Source: Spinacia oleracea
Lineage: Eukaryota > Streptophyta > Magnoliopsida > Caryophyllales > Amaranthaceae
Direction: 5' to 3'
Length of the DNA stretch: 64,000 nt
Assembly: GCF_020520425.1 (NCBI RefSeq)
Contig: NC_079490.1
Span: forward strand, 38,386,723 to 38,450,722
The number at the start of each line of letters is the position of its first letter. Positions within the stretch are counted from its first letter, which is position 1. The translations under genes were made by a program, and so were the position numbers. Under the pieces are notes generated by a model. The model did not search any database and was not told where the DNA came from. It saw only the letters and a program-made list of their open reading frames with translations. Shown here piece by piece: positions 46,512 to 57,951 of this stretch.

Positions 46512-46782
46512 GTCTACCTTCCTTAAAAGAAGTTTCGTCCCGAAACTTGGGTTCGAAAATCAAAATTTAACTCAAAACTTGAGACTTTATGAGACTTTTA
46601 ATGCGTTCACTTGCAAAAATTTTAAGTTGATGTACTCTTTACATGATTAAACAGGACAATAATAAGTGCAAATTCAACAGAAAGTACTAAATTGAGCATA
46701 AAATAGGGGAAAATAAGGTAGAAAGCGCGAAATTCTACCGCACTCTACCCCCCTTAAAAGACACGAGTTACGACCCCGTAAC

Positions 46783-48045
46783 TCAACTAACCTCTGGAAA
46801 AAGCTCGGGATATTTCTTTCTCATTTCGTCCTCCGCTTCCCAAGTTGCTTCCTCAGATTCTTGATTAGACCACAACACTTTGACAATTTTCACATCTTTA
46901 GTACGCGTACTACGCACTTTGCTATCAAGGATTTTGACAGGTCTTTCCTCAAAGGTTAAACTTTGGTCTAATTCTATGGTCTCCGGTTGCAACACATGCG
47001 ACTTATCCGGGATATATTTCCTTAACTGAGATACGTGGAACACATTATGCACTCTATGCAAGTCGACAGGCAAGGCTAGTCTATAAGCTGCCTTTCCAAT
47101 TCTTTCTAAGATTTCATATGGGCCTATGTACTTAGGGCTTAACTTCCCTTTCTTTCCAAATCTCATGACACATTTCATTGGTGACACTTTGAGCAACACC
47201 TTGTCACCTATATTGAACTCTTCATCCCTACGTTTCAAGTCTGCATAACTCTTTTGGCGATCCTGCGCCGCTTGAATCTTGGATTGGATGGTTCGGATTT
47301 GGTTCATGGTGTCCTCTATCATTTGAGGTCCCAACACTACGGTTTCACTAATGTCATTCCAACAAAGGGGACTTCTACACTTTCGTCCATACAAAGCCTC
47401 AAATGGTGTCATTACAATACTAGCATGATAGCTATTGTTATATGAAAACTCAATCAAATCTAGGCTATCTTCCCAACTTCCTTGGAAATCAATGACACAT
47501 GCCCGAAGCATGTCCTCAAGGGTTTGGATGGTTCTCTCAGTTTTTCCATCTGTGGCTGGGTGGAAGGCTGTACTCATTTTCAATGTCGTACCAAAGCTCT
47601 TCTGCACAGTTTTCCAGAAATTCGAAAGAAACCTTGAATCCCTATCTGATACGATATCCTTAGGAACTCCATGTAACCTCACAACATTCTTAATGTAAGC
47701 TTTAGCAAGTTGTTCCATTTTCCAGGTTTCCTTCATTGGTATAAACACTGCTGACTTAGTCAACCTATCTACCACAACCCAAATTGTATCATTTCCGGTC
47801 TTTGACTTAGGCAAACAAGTGACGAAGTCCATAGAAATACAGTCCCATTTCCAGCTTGGAATCTCTAAAGGTTAGACTTTTCCTTGAGGTCTCCTGTGCT
47901 CTATCTTGACCTTCTGACAAGTCAGACATCTAGCCACTAATTCAGCCACTTCCTTCTTCATTCTTGGCCACCATTAGACCTTTTTCAAGTCCTTATACAA
48001 CTTGTCACCACCTGCCTTTGTACCTCAAACTTCCATCCTCATGGA
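46783..48045 (-). pseudogene. Gypsy chromovirus integrase with chromodomain, 5'-truncated
   Basis: The open part 47832-46783 (349 residues) holds the integrase core: VVVDRLTKSAVF and IVSDRDSRF give the two Asp, and HPATDGKTERTIQTLEDMLR the Glu. Next come YIGPYEILERIGKAAYRLAL and a chromodomain (VKVLWSNQESEEATWEAEDE). Upstream to about 48045 the zinc-binding region (CLTCQKVKIEHRRPQGKV) continues in frame but with two stops. Reverse transcriptase and gag are absent, so this is the 3' end of a truncated copy. The chromodomain places it in the Tekay/Del chromovirus group. Confidence 0.85.
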
Positions 48046-48059
48046 TTCAGAAATCTAAC

Positions 48060-48210
48060 TTCTTACCTTGTGTGAGGGGGTCGAAAAAGCGCGAGGCTAA
48101 TGCGTGACCTCGTCCCTCGTGGGTGTGACGATTCTTTTATTCAATCAAGTGTAATTGGATTTCCTGTGAGTATACACCCAATTGACTAGTAATATAGGAG
48201 TCGCCATTCA
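48060..48210 (-). mobile_element. Leader fragment with primer-binding site of a Tat/Ogre-like element
   Basis: On the minus strand TGGCGACTCC (48208-48199) is followed by a leader that ends ...TTTTTCGACCCCCTCACA at 48071, where Tekay sequence begins. This puts a primer-binding site on the side of the LTR opposite to the gag-protease body. Confidence 0.45.
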
Positions 48211-49532
48211 GTTTTTAACGACAATGAGAAAAACTGACAAAACCCGGTTATCGTGACATAAAGGGAGTGCAATTATGTTTGACCACGACGGCCGTAGGTT
48301 CCCTTGTGATCCCTGGTGTGGGGATCTCTCAACATACACCCGCAAGGTAGAGATTGAGGGTTCGGGGGACTGTGACTACCGAGAGGAGTACTTCGCTCGT
48401 CGATAACTCCAGAGGCAGGATATCCTTACTAGCTCAGCATAAATAATTGAAAGGACATGCGTTAACTATTAAACTAATCTGAGTTGATTTTAGCAATATG
48501 CAACATATAATACTAAGTCGATCGTGATTATCTGATTTAAATATCATTAAGGGACCTAGCATGATAATCCGATTTCCCAAAAATATTCTATTTGTCAGGC
48601 GTGATAGAACAATCAGATTAGGTTAGTTTAACAGTTCATAAAAAGGGCGAGGAAAGAAGTTAAATCATCGAAAAGGGACACATTACGACGCACCCTTGAG
48701 AGGTGCGTCACGGTTCTCAGAAAACTAACCACTTTGACTTTGCTATTTCTCCTTTTTATTTAACGAATCTCAATTATGGGACAGGATACGTTCTGTTCGA
48801 TTTATGGATCGATTGCGACAGAACGCGTGAACAGTTTCGCAGCGAGAGGCTTAGGCTAAGGGTTGGAGTCAATACTCAGAATATAATTGTGTGTTGTTAT
48901 GTGTTCTTTTCACGTCGAATTTAGGGGTCTATTTATAGGGAAGAGTTCGTGGAAAGATAGAATTGCAGAGTTCTAATCCATAAAGAATTAGGAAAAAACA
49001 CGTACCCAGGTATTTTCAGCGCCCAGGCCTGGGCGCCGAAGATTTCGGCGCCCAGAGCCAGGCGTTGAAAATAGGGTCTGGGCTGTTTTCTTTAGTCAGA
49101 TTCGGATTCCTGAAATCCGTAGAGTTTGAGACTTAACCGAGTCTTTTAGCGCGTATCAATTTTATGACAGAATGCGTCTGGGCCCGTTACGAACTCTAAG
49201 CTCGTTAGGATTTCAATTAATACGTAACTCTTATTTCCGAATCATATTAGGAATAGGATTCTCGCAGTTTTCTATCTCATTTAGGATTTATGTTGGAATG
49301 CAACACCTAATTCTGACAGGTTTCTATCTTTTATGATTTGCCACTTCTAGAAGCTACCTTTTACGACAGTTACTATTTTTAGCAGGTTTCCATAAATAGC
49401 AGGTTTCGGGTGAAATGAAAAGGGGAATTGAGATTCGTTTATTTCATAGGAGATGCGTTGTCAAGTGGAGATTTACGTTTTCATCATCGAACCTTTCCCT
49501 TGCGGGAATGGGGACAAAAGTAGGTGTCTACA
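48211..49532 (-). mobile_element. LTR of a Tat/Ogre-like gypsy element (minus strand)
   Basis: It starts TGTAGACACCTACTTTTGTC at 49532, directly after a polypurine tract (CAAAGTGGGGGCTAAC, 49548-49533). The lower boundary near 48211 is set by the primer-binding motif and is approximate. It contains the palindromic stretch GCGCCCAGGCCTGGGCGCC (49019-49037). Confidence 0.6.
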
Positions 49533-49770
49533 GTTAGCCCCCACTTTGGCTGAGTCTTGGAGTAAGACGATGGTCAAAGTATTAGACGGAGTGCGTCACA
49601 CAAGCCATGTTGTATTGTGACCTGTTTTGCGAGGGTCTCACGAGCCCCCGAGTGAAATAAAACTGACCTACATTCTAAGCGGCCTTAGGACCCTCTAAAG
49701 TCTCTATCATTTTTTTTCTATCAATCTAAAGAACTACTAGGCGCTTTTTACTAATGGTGCTCTATGTGGC

Positions 49771-52737
49771 TCAAGCTTGGGGTTTAGCCTCATAAAACTT
49801 CGGTCCTTGACTGGTACTCATCTTGAATTCCATTCCTTTTACATTGACCCACTGATATGTCTTCACCCATCCGTTCTCGACCTCTTTTAGCGTTGATGCA
49901 GGAGAGATTAACCGGGTTGGATCGAAACCTTCATCTTGTAAAGCTAGGGTAGTCATCACAGTCTCGTTCTCCATAGGCCTTGATTCGTTAAACAATGTCC
50001 ATAGAGCCTGGTTGTCCAATATTTCAGCTGTTTTAGTCTTGGTGAGGTGGGGTGCCTCATCCAAGGTGTGGCAGTCATGGAAAATTTCAAATCCGGGTTT
50101 TAGCAAGCCATCCTGAACGAAGGGTTCAGGGAAATCACAGCATGGGTGTTCTTCTCCTTCCTGAACGAACATCCCGTTAAGGGTCCTTTGATATGGGGGA
50201 AGGAGGGTGGTTTGTTTGGCTTTGTTAAGGCGTAGCCTAGATAGGCGGTCAGCAATATCTTCCTCCGTTGGTTCATAACCTAAGCCAAAGGTAGTAGATT
50301 TGTCGGGAAAAGGATGGAATGTGTATGCCTTCTTCCTTATGCCCAATGGGGTTCCTGGGAAATAACCTTGAGCTAACATCATTCTAGGGATGACTCGGGA
50401 TGCACGCGGGTCTAGGAATGCTGGATCATAATCTTCGATGAACTGGATTGTTTCTTCCATTTGAAACCCATAAAGGTCGTCTGCAGTTTCGGCCGTTCCA
50501 ACCATAGTACAACTGATGTCGAGAGGAGGGGCGCGGATTTCTAGTATTACCCTGTTATGGTTAAGTTTAACCATTTGGTGCAAGGTAGAAGCTACACCTC
50601 CTAAGTCATGGAGCCAAGGTCGCCCCAAGAGGAGGTTGAAAGTGGGCTTGATGTCGATTATTTGAAACTCCGTGGTGCGTGCCACATGCCTGGTTTGTAT
50701 GGCAAGGTTGATTTTTCCCAATACAGGCCTTCGGGAGTTATCATAAGCTCGTACCCCTTGTGTGGAGGTTTGGAAGTCATCGTTTCCTAGCCCCAAGCAA
50801 TGGGCGGTTCGCAATGGGCAGACGTTAACCGCCGAACCATTATCTACGAGCGCTAGGGGGATGTTTTGTCCTTTGCATCCAACCACTAGTTAAAGGGCCT
50901 TATTGTGAGCACCCCCCTCTTTGGGTAAGTCTTTATCGGTGCAAACTATGGCCTTTTCTCCGGCATCTCTCGTGACATGGCTAACCAATGAGTCAGGTGT
51001 GATATCTGTAGGTACTGAGATGAGGTCAAGTGAGAGAATAAGCTTTTCGCGATGTTCCTTTGAAGTACACATAAGATCCCAGATGGTAATCTCGGCCTTG
51101 GTTCTTTTTAGTTGTTTCAGGAGAGGATTTTCAATGACTTCCACGACGGTGGCGTGCCGTCCATTCTCAGGAGTTTGCCTAACCGGGATGTCGTTCATAG
51201 GAGGTGGGTGAATATCCGGTTGGTATATTCTTCCGGATCGGGTGAGGTTGTCGACCTCGGGCTCCTGAGGGGTGGTGTCAATGAGAGCATACCCGGGCCA
51301 AGTTCCAGTGAAGAAGTCCTGGCCCGAGACTTGAGATAGGTAAATATCTCCAGCATCATCGTTCCACACACCCCACACTTCGCTCTCGATTCTATCCATA
51401 GGGACCACAACGAGTGGTGCACCTTGAGGTGTAATATACACCGTGGGGTCGAAATTCTCTGGTTGGTCGAGAGAGATGTGACAAGAGCCGAGTGGGCTCT
51501 TGTTGTTGTTGGGTTTGCCAACGTTAGGGAGAGGTATCACTTCATCCTCTATCATGTCCTGGATCGTATGTTTTAGATTCCAGCAGTTTTCAGTGTCATG
51601 CCCATTTCCTTGATGGAATTTGCAGTAAGTACCTTCGACCCAATATTTGCTTTTGACAGGAGGGTCACGGGTGGGGCCTATAGGTCTCAACTTTCCTTGA
51701 TTGGTTAGTCTTTCAAAGGCTTGTACCAAAGTTGACCCGAGTGGGGCAAACTTTCGGTCTCGGACCCATCTTGCAGGGTTTCTTCGGGCGGGAGTCTCTT
51801 CTACAGCATGGATTTCTTGGGCTTGGGATGTGTTACCCCGATTATAGGTGTTGGTCTTATATGTGGGTTTGCTCTGTATGGTTTTGGCGAGGTCGTCCTC
51901 GATCTTTATTCCCGCATCATAAACTCTTTTGAAAGTGTCGAGTCCCAGGTACCTAAGGTGTTGTCTGTAAGCCGGGTCCAGGTTGTCAATGAATGTTTGG
52001 ACCAATTCTGTTTCGGGAGGCCTATTGATTAGCTGGGCCGCCTGGTCCCTCCATCTAGCAAAGTAGGTTGTGAAACCCTCATTTTTCTTTTGGAAGAGAA
52101 CTTCCAGCTCGCGCATGGTGACTTGGAAATCCATGTTCGACGAGTATTGCTTGATGAAGACATTGACAAAGTCTTCCCAAGTGGGGAAGAGCTTAGGGTC
52201 CTGGTGATAGTACCATTTGAGCGGCACAGGTTCCAAGGACAAAGGAAAGGCAGGTAAGTACATGGACTTGTCCACGCCTTTCAAGTTCATGGTATTCACA
52301 AAGCTCAGTAGATGATCACGGGGGTTGTCCGTGGCCTTGAACTTTGGTAAGTCACATGAACTGAACTTTTCTGGTAATTTTCCAGGAAAAGGTTCAGGAT
52401 CGAGAGAGAAGTATTTGCTCCCCATGGTTTGCTGTAGGACCATTTTTTCAATCCTCTTCTCGTTATCGAGGTCATTTTTGGCTTGCGCAGCCGCTAAAGC
52501 TTCTTTTTCCATTTTCAGTTGGCCCATAAGTTGGGTCATTTGGACCATCTGGTCTCGCAAATCTTCGATGGACATGTTTGAAGGTGCGAATCGAGGTTGG
52601 GGAAGCGGAGATCCTTGAAATGAGGGACGACGGACGGAGCTTGGAGTTACTAAACCTGGTGTTGGCGATGTATCTTCGAGACGCACTAACCGTTGATTCC
52701 CTGATCGGCACCAAGTGGCAGGACCAGTCCTAGGCAT
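49771..52737 (-). CDS. Tat/Ogre-like gypsy gag-protease, one in-frame stop, no reverse transcriptase
   Basis: One frame from ATG 52737 (MPRTGPATW) to 49771, about 988 codons, broken by a single TAA at 50892-50890. Gag (about residues 90-320) includes DPEPFPGKLPEKFSSCDLPK, MYLPAFPLSLEPVPLKWYY and FVNVFIKQYSSNMDF. A zinc-finger-like motif, CKFHQGNGHDTENCWNLK, lies near residue 390. The aspartic protease begins after the TAA: LALVDNGSAVNVCP is the active-site motif, here DNGS in place of the more usual DTG/DSG. IIDIKPTFNLLLGRPWLHDL matches the Tat-type protease flap region. No RT, RNase H or integrase follows; after the stop come 240 bp and the LTR. It is therefore a non-autonomous gag-pro derivative that would need enzymes from a relative. 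Confidence 0.8.
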
Positions 52738-53693
52738 AAGATAAGCTAAAGTTTAGGTTCCCAAAGTTTCAAGCATTACTTAGTCTAGACTTCGACTCTC
52801 TAAATTGGTTTTTCACTCTTTCTTTTGTCGGTACACTTTTTGGTTTTTTTTATTTTGGTCATTCTTTGGATTTTCGAAACACTTGCCCGTGTGACATTCA
52901 TAGTTATTAGCACGTTCGGTTTTGGTGTCGGGTATTATCGTCGTAGGAGGCCTAACAACGACACAAAGAGTTATTAATTTTTTGCGAGTCGCTTTTGAAA
53001 TCGAGTGCTTTTCTTATGCCCTCGTAGCAATTCTTTTTATGAACATTTTTTTGCGCTACGTATTTTCCTTTCGCGCGGGCACCGAGGCTGCTGCGCCTGA
53101 CCAGAAGGCCAAGCAGAAACTTCAGCGCCCAGCGAGGGGCGTGAGAAATTCTGGCGCCCAGCCAGGGGCGTTGAAAATTCGTCCCTGGCTGGTTCTCGTT
53201 TTCTGTCTTCTGTTTATGCGACTTCGATTTGCGTGCTTGCCTAATAACGTCCTTTACGCGTAACAGCGTTTGTGGGATTCGTTACAGGCCATCCCGAGCG
53301 TCGCTTATTTTGTGGCGATCATTCGGGTTTGCGGAACACGTGTTTCGGTATAACTCTTTGGCAAATTAGTCTATGAATGTTTGGGCGATTTTTAAGGTCG
53401 TTGGTTTTCTAGGATAGTTTGTCACACACAATCACATATTTCGCTACACATAACTACATTACAAACATGGATTTGAAAATTAAATATGCCACATAGTTTA
53501 TGATAGGCTTCTATGGGTAGTTTATTTGCGCCTGGCTTGGTACCGCTTCTATCGTAGATCCAACACATGCCCCGGTCGAGGTAGTGTCTTCAACAGACGA
53601 ATTTCGCCCAAGAAACCAACCCGCAAGTGCAAGCCAAGGGGGCATGCAGGCGAGAGGGACCTAATGAGCGAGCGACTGGGTTCGGGATAGGTG
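52738..53693 (-). other. Upstream leader of the gypsy element, cut by a copia insertion
   Basis: Non-coding. It contains CGCCCAGCGAGGGGCG and CGCCCAGCCAGGGGCG (53127-53170), the same motif class as in the LTR at 49019. It ends at the copia LTR starting at 53694; the rest of this element would lie beyond the window. Confidence 0.55.
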
Positions 53694-55148
53694 TGAAGGA
53701 AATAATGCCCTTGGTCCAAGTATGCATTCAATGATAAGTCTAATAAATGCGGTTCAGTATTAATTAACAAGTTAATAATTCAGTGAGATCAAGTGAGCTG
53801 AATGCCTAGCTAGAGGCCGCTTCAGTTCAAGTGGAATTAATGATATTAATCCACAGCTTACTCTTGATTGAACCCATAGGGTCACACAAATAGTACGTAA
53901 ACGGATCAAGTATTTAATGGCATTAAATACTCCAACTATGGATATTCGGAATCGACGGATCTTGGTTTCAGTGGGAGCTGAGATCGTCACAAGCAAGAAA
54001 TGAATACTCCGGAAACGATGATATTGCCGGAAACAGAAATATGGATCGTATCGGAAATATAAATATTATCCAAGTCGTAGATGTTGCCGGAAACGGAAAC
54101 ATGGTACGTATCGGAAAATATTATCGGAAATAGAAATATTGCCGTTATCGGAAATATTGCCGGAAACGGAAATATTGTCTGAATCGGAAATATTATCGGA
54201 ATCGGAAAATAATTCCGGAAACGGAAATATTAAATATTTGTTCGAAACGGAAATTAATTCCGGAATCGAAAATATTAATTATTGTTCGTATCGGAAATAA
54301 ATTCCGGAATCGGGAATTTAATCGGAAGCGTATCGTACGAATAAGCATCGGACGAGGCCTGCCGGACGAGGGCCCAGCACGAAGCCAGGCCATCGCCCAG
54401 GAAGCCAAGCGCGCCACACGAACAGCCAAGGCCACGCCAGGCCCAGCGCAAGGCCAGGCCCAGCAGGCCGTGGCAGCACGCACAGCGCGCGCAGCGCGCG
54501 CAGCTGCGAGCAGTGGGCTGCGAGCATTGCTGCAGCTCGCGTGGGCTTGTAGCTCGCGTGGGCCGTGCGACCGTGTGGGCTGTGCGCGGGCATGGCCTGC
54601 ACGCTTGCGGGTCATGCTCGCGTAAGTGTTTGTGTTCGCATACGAAACCTAAAACGTGCAGAATTCGTTTAATGATTAAATTCCTAATTCTATTTGATAA
54701 ATTAATTAAATAAGAGTTTTATTATAATTCTAATTTAATTAATTCGTATCCTAATAGGATTCCAATTCTCTTTCCATACCCCTATAAATATGTGGCCTGG
54801 GTTCACAATTTATAACGAGTTATTCAAGTATTCAAAGTGAGTTTTTGAGAGAAAAATTCAGTCACACATCTTGCTCAAAAGTGCCGAAAAATTTATAGTA
54901 CCTTAGGGGCGATTCTAGTTGGTCAATCTTAAGGCGGATCCGGACGTGCTGTGGACTATCTACGGAGGGACGACACTTGGAGTCCTAAAGACTTGTTCTT
55001 GTTCGGTTCGGGCGCAGCTAGGGAAGGCACGCAACAAAGAGTATGCATCTAAATTATGCTATATGATTATGTGTAAATAATATGTATTCCTGGCTTAATG
55101 GTTGTTTCCGCATGATTTATGAATTGTCATATGTATCATAACCTAACA
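53694..55148 (+). repeat. 5' LTR of the copia element
   Basis: 1455 bp, starts TGAAGGAAATAATGCCC and ends CATAACCTAACA. U3 has a run of CGGAAATATT-type repeats (53990-54330) and a GC-rich block (54350-54600). TATAAATA at 54783-54790 is a likely TATA box. Its minus-strand frames are not credible genes. Confidence 0.9.
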
Positions 55149-57951
55149 GTGGTATCACGAGCCTCTTATTATTTTCATAATCTAAATTGCATGAACATGG
55201 TTAAATATTACAAATTTGCAAGAATTAAAAGGGGTGATTAATTTTCGTAATTGTTAATTAATTGCAAATTGCGTTTATTTAATTATACGTACGCAGTTTT
55301 TCGGCAGTTTCTTCGTTACTCATCCAAATCGAGTGATTTTTGTGTCAATTCCGCATGTAAAAGGCATTCTAAAATTTTGACAAAAAAAGAATTTTTATGC
55401 CGAACCCAGAATTCTCAAATTCGAAGCCTAACTATGACTTTTCTAAGGTTTTAGTTTTTCGAATGCAAAATTTCGTAAATTTAAGATGTTAAATTAAATA
55501 TTTGCGATTCTTGTTGATAAATCTTGAATTTTTGATTGACCTACTGTATATGTTTAACAAGTTTGAATGCCTAGCCTTGTTAATTATGCAATCTAATTTG
55601 TAATTATGATTAATTAGTTGAAAATTAGAATAATTTAGAATTAATTTGATTTTCATAATTAATTATAATTTAATTAGAAACCTATGATTAAAAACCACCA
55701 TAAAAATTGTAAATTTATGATAAATTTTAAATTTTTTATGACCTAGGCTTGAATCCATGATAATCGGAAATCAATTGAATAATAAATTTTCGATTTTTCG
55801 CCCTAAAATTATGAAATTAATATTAATTTATTAATTTGTCATTAATTTTAAATATAATTTTTTTAAATTTTATGCGATTCGTTCATATAACTTGCACGCA
55901 CAAAGCAATGGACGCTACGTGTTACCCTTAAGGGGTATTGTATAGTGCGGGCATGCGACGACGAGCAAGGGAGCTCGTCGCCCGTGCGGCACGAATGCAA
56001 TGAGCAAGGGCATGGTGCACGAGCACAAGGCAGCAGCCCTGCCTTGTGTCGTGGGCCACGAGCTATGGACGAATGAGGCATGGGCGAAGGCAAGGCACGG
56101 CAGTCGCGTGTGGGCAGCAAGCGAGCTGCGCCACAACGCGCACTGCCTCGCGCAAGCGCGCGCAGCCTCGCGCGCAGCGAGCGCAAGCTCGCGTGCCACG
56201 AGCGCTGCGCCCAGCGTCGATCGCGCGCAGCGAGCAATTGCTCGCGCACAGCGAGCGATGGCTCGCGCACAGCGAGCGATGGCTCGCGTGCATCGAGCGC
56301 TGGAGCGCGCGCAGCAAGCGCTGGCGAGCGCGCACAGCGAGTGATGGCTCGCGTGCATCGAGCGCTGGCGCGCACGCAGCGAGCACCAACTTGTGCGATG
56401 GCTTGCGATGGGTAGATGCAGCAGCTATGCGACGAGCGCATGGGCTGCGCGCACATGGCCAGCGATGGCTGTGTGCGTGTGGCCCATGGGCGTGCAATGC
56501 GTAGGGGGTTTGCGTTGCGATTAGATCGTTTTGAATGTTTAATTTGAAATTTTCAGTTTACGTAATTTTAATTAATTTTAAAATTAATTATTTTCTTGGA
56601 TTTTAATTTTGAATATTGTAATTATAATAAATTTTATTTATTCTAATTATTTTACTAAAATTAAAATCATGAATTAATTTAAATACGACTGAAATCAAAT
56701 TAAAATTTTTGGATTCAATTATAAATTTATATGGGCTTTAAATTTTAATTAAATTTGTATGTTTCCGGTTAGACTCGAAATACATTTTTATGTTTAAAAT
56801 TAGTAAAGCATATGAATTTATTGGTTTAAGTGGGAGCGCTTTTTAGTCATAAACTCTTGATTAGGTCTACGAATCCTTAAGGTTAAAACAACTTGATTAG
56901 AATTAATAAGGACTGAATAATTGGTAGATTATTGGTGCCCTTGATTAATTGCTGCAAATGTTTACGTGATGCATAATGTGTTTTACTAACCAGCTATGTG
57001 GGCCATTCATGATAATGAATGGGTGAATGGTATATATTGTATATGTACTGTTTTGCAGGTTATGAAGTGACTAGTATGGCCCAAATAGGATAGAAAATAT
57101 GGTCTGCGTACCATTAATTTGAATGTAATTGGTCTAAAGTACCAAAGTTGTTTTTCAATTCAAATATGGTCTGCGTACCATCAAATAGTTGTAATTAGTT
57201 TTAATTATAGCTTATCCTATTTGAAGAAAATGGTGCCTCCCACGGAGATTTTCAAGACGGACTTTGAAGTCAAAGCTTCAAGATGAAGTCGGGCCATACT
57301 AGATCACATTTATCTTATGCATGCTTTAAGTTATTTATTGCTTTAAATATGTCTTAATTATGCATAAGATTGTGGCTTGATTATGTTGCATGATTAAGGA
57401 TTTTAGTTCACTTAAAATCTAACCAACATAGTAAGAGCCTTAAGTTCCAAACTTAAAAATTGAGTTAAAAGGTGCCATGCCAAAATATACACTTGCTTGG
57501 ATATCCTTTACATCAATCTAGTAAAAGTTTTCGCTCAGCGAGGTGTTACTTATTGGTCCTAAAGGGGCAAGGTACACAAATAATTGTGAGTACATGTTAG
57601 TTTTGGTGAAACTCAACGATATAAGTAAGGAGTCCTTTTATGTCGTGGCAAAATCGATAGGTTTACCTAATAAGTTCTTAGACGTACCTATCAACCAAGA
57701 ATAGTTTCTAGACTATTAGCAAAAGGCTTTTGCTTACCTAAGATGTTTTAAGATTAAGTCGACAAACTGTGCTTAGTTCTTCAATGATTTTAGGATCTTG
57801 GAATCATTTTATTCACACCTGCCGGAACACATAACTTGAATAAAATGCTTAATAAACATTGAATTATGAATGTATGCTAGAATTTAAGTTTATTAAGAAA
57901 AACTGTGAATGGTTATTTATTTGTTTATTCTTTTCAATTGTAGTTTTTAAT
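55149..57951 (+). other. Long untranslated leader of the copia element
   Basis: 2.8 kb between the primer-binding site and gag. AT-rich except for 55940-56510, a GC-rich stretch of GCGCGCAGCGAGC-like words in which every frame is open and gives Ala/Arg/Ser-rich text; I do not take these as proteins. A pyrimidine-rich TTTTCAATTGTAG just before the gag ATG resembles a splice acceptor. Confidence 0.6.

Noticed and set aside
54193..54713. Frames in the copia LTR, repeated at 63282-63802
   Set aside because: LTR sequence; the repetition is explained by the paired LTRs.
55863..56504. Long overlapping frames rich in Ala, Arg and Ser on both strands
   Set aside because: Low-complexity GC-rich words leave all frames open; there is no domain, and the stretch lies in a retrotransposon leader.
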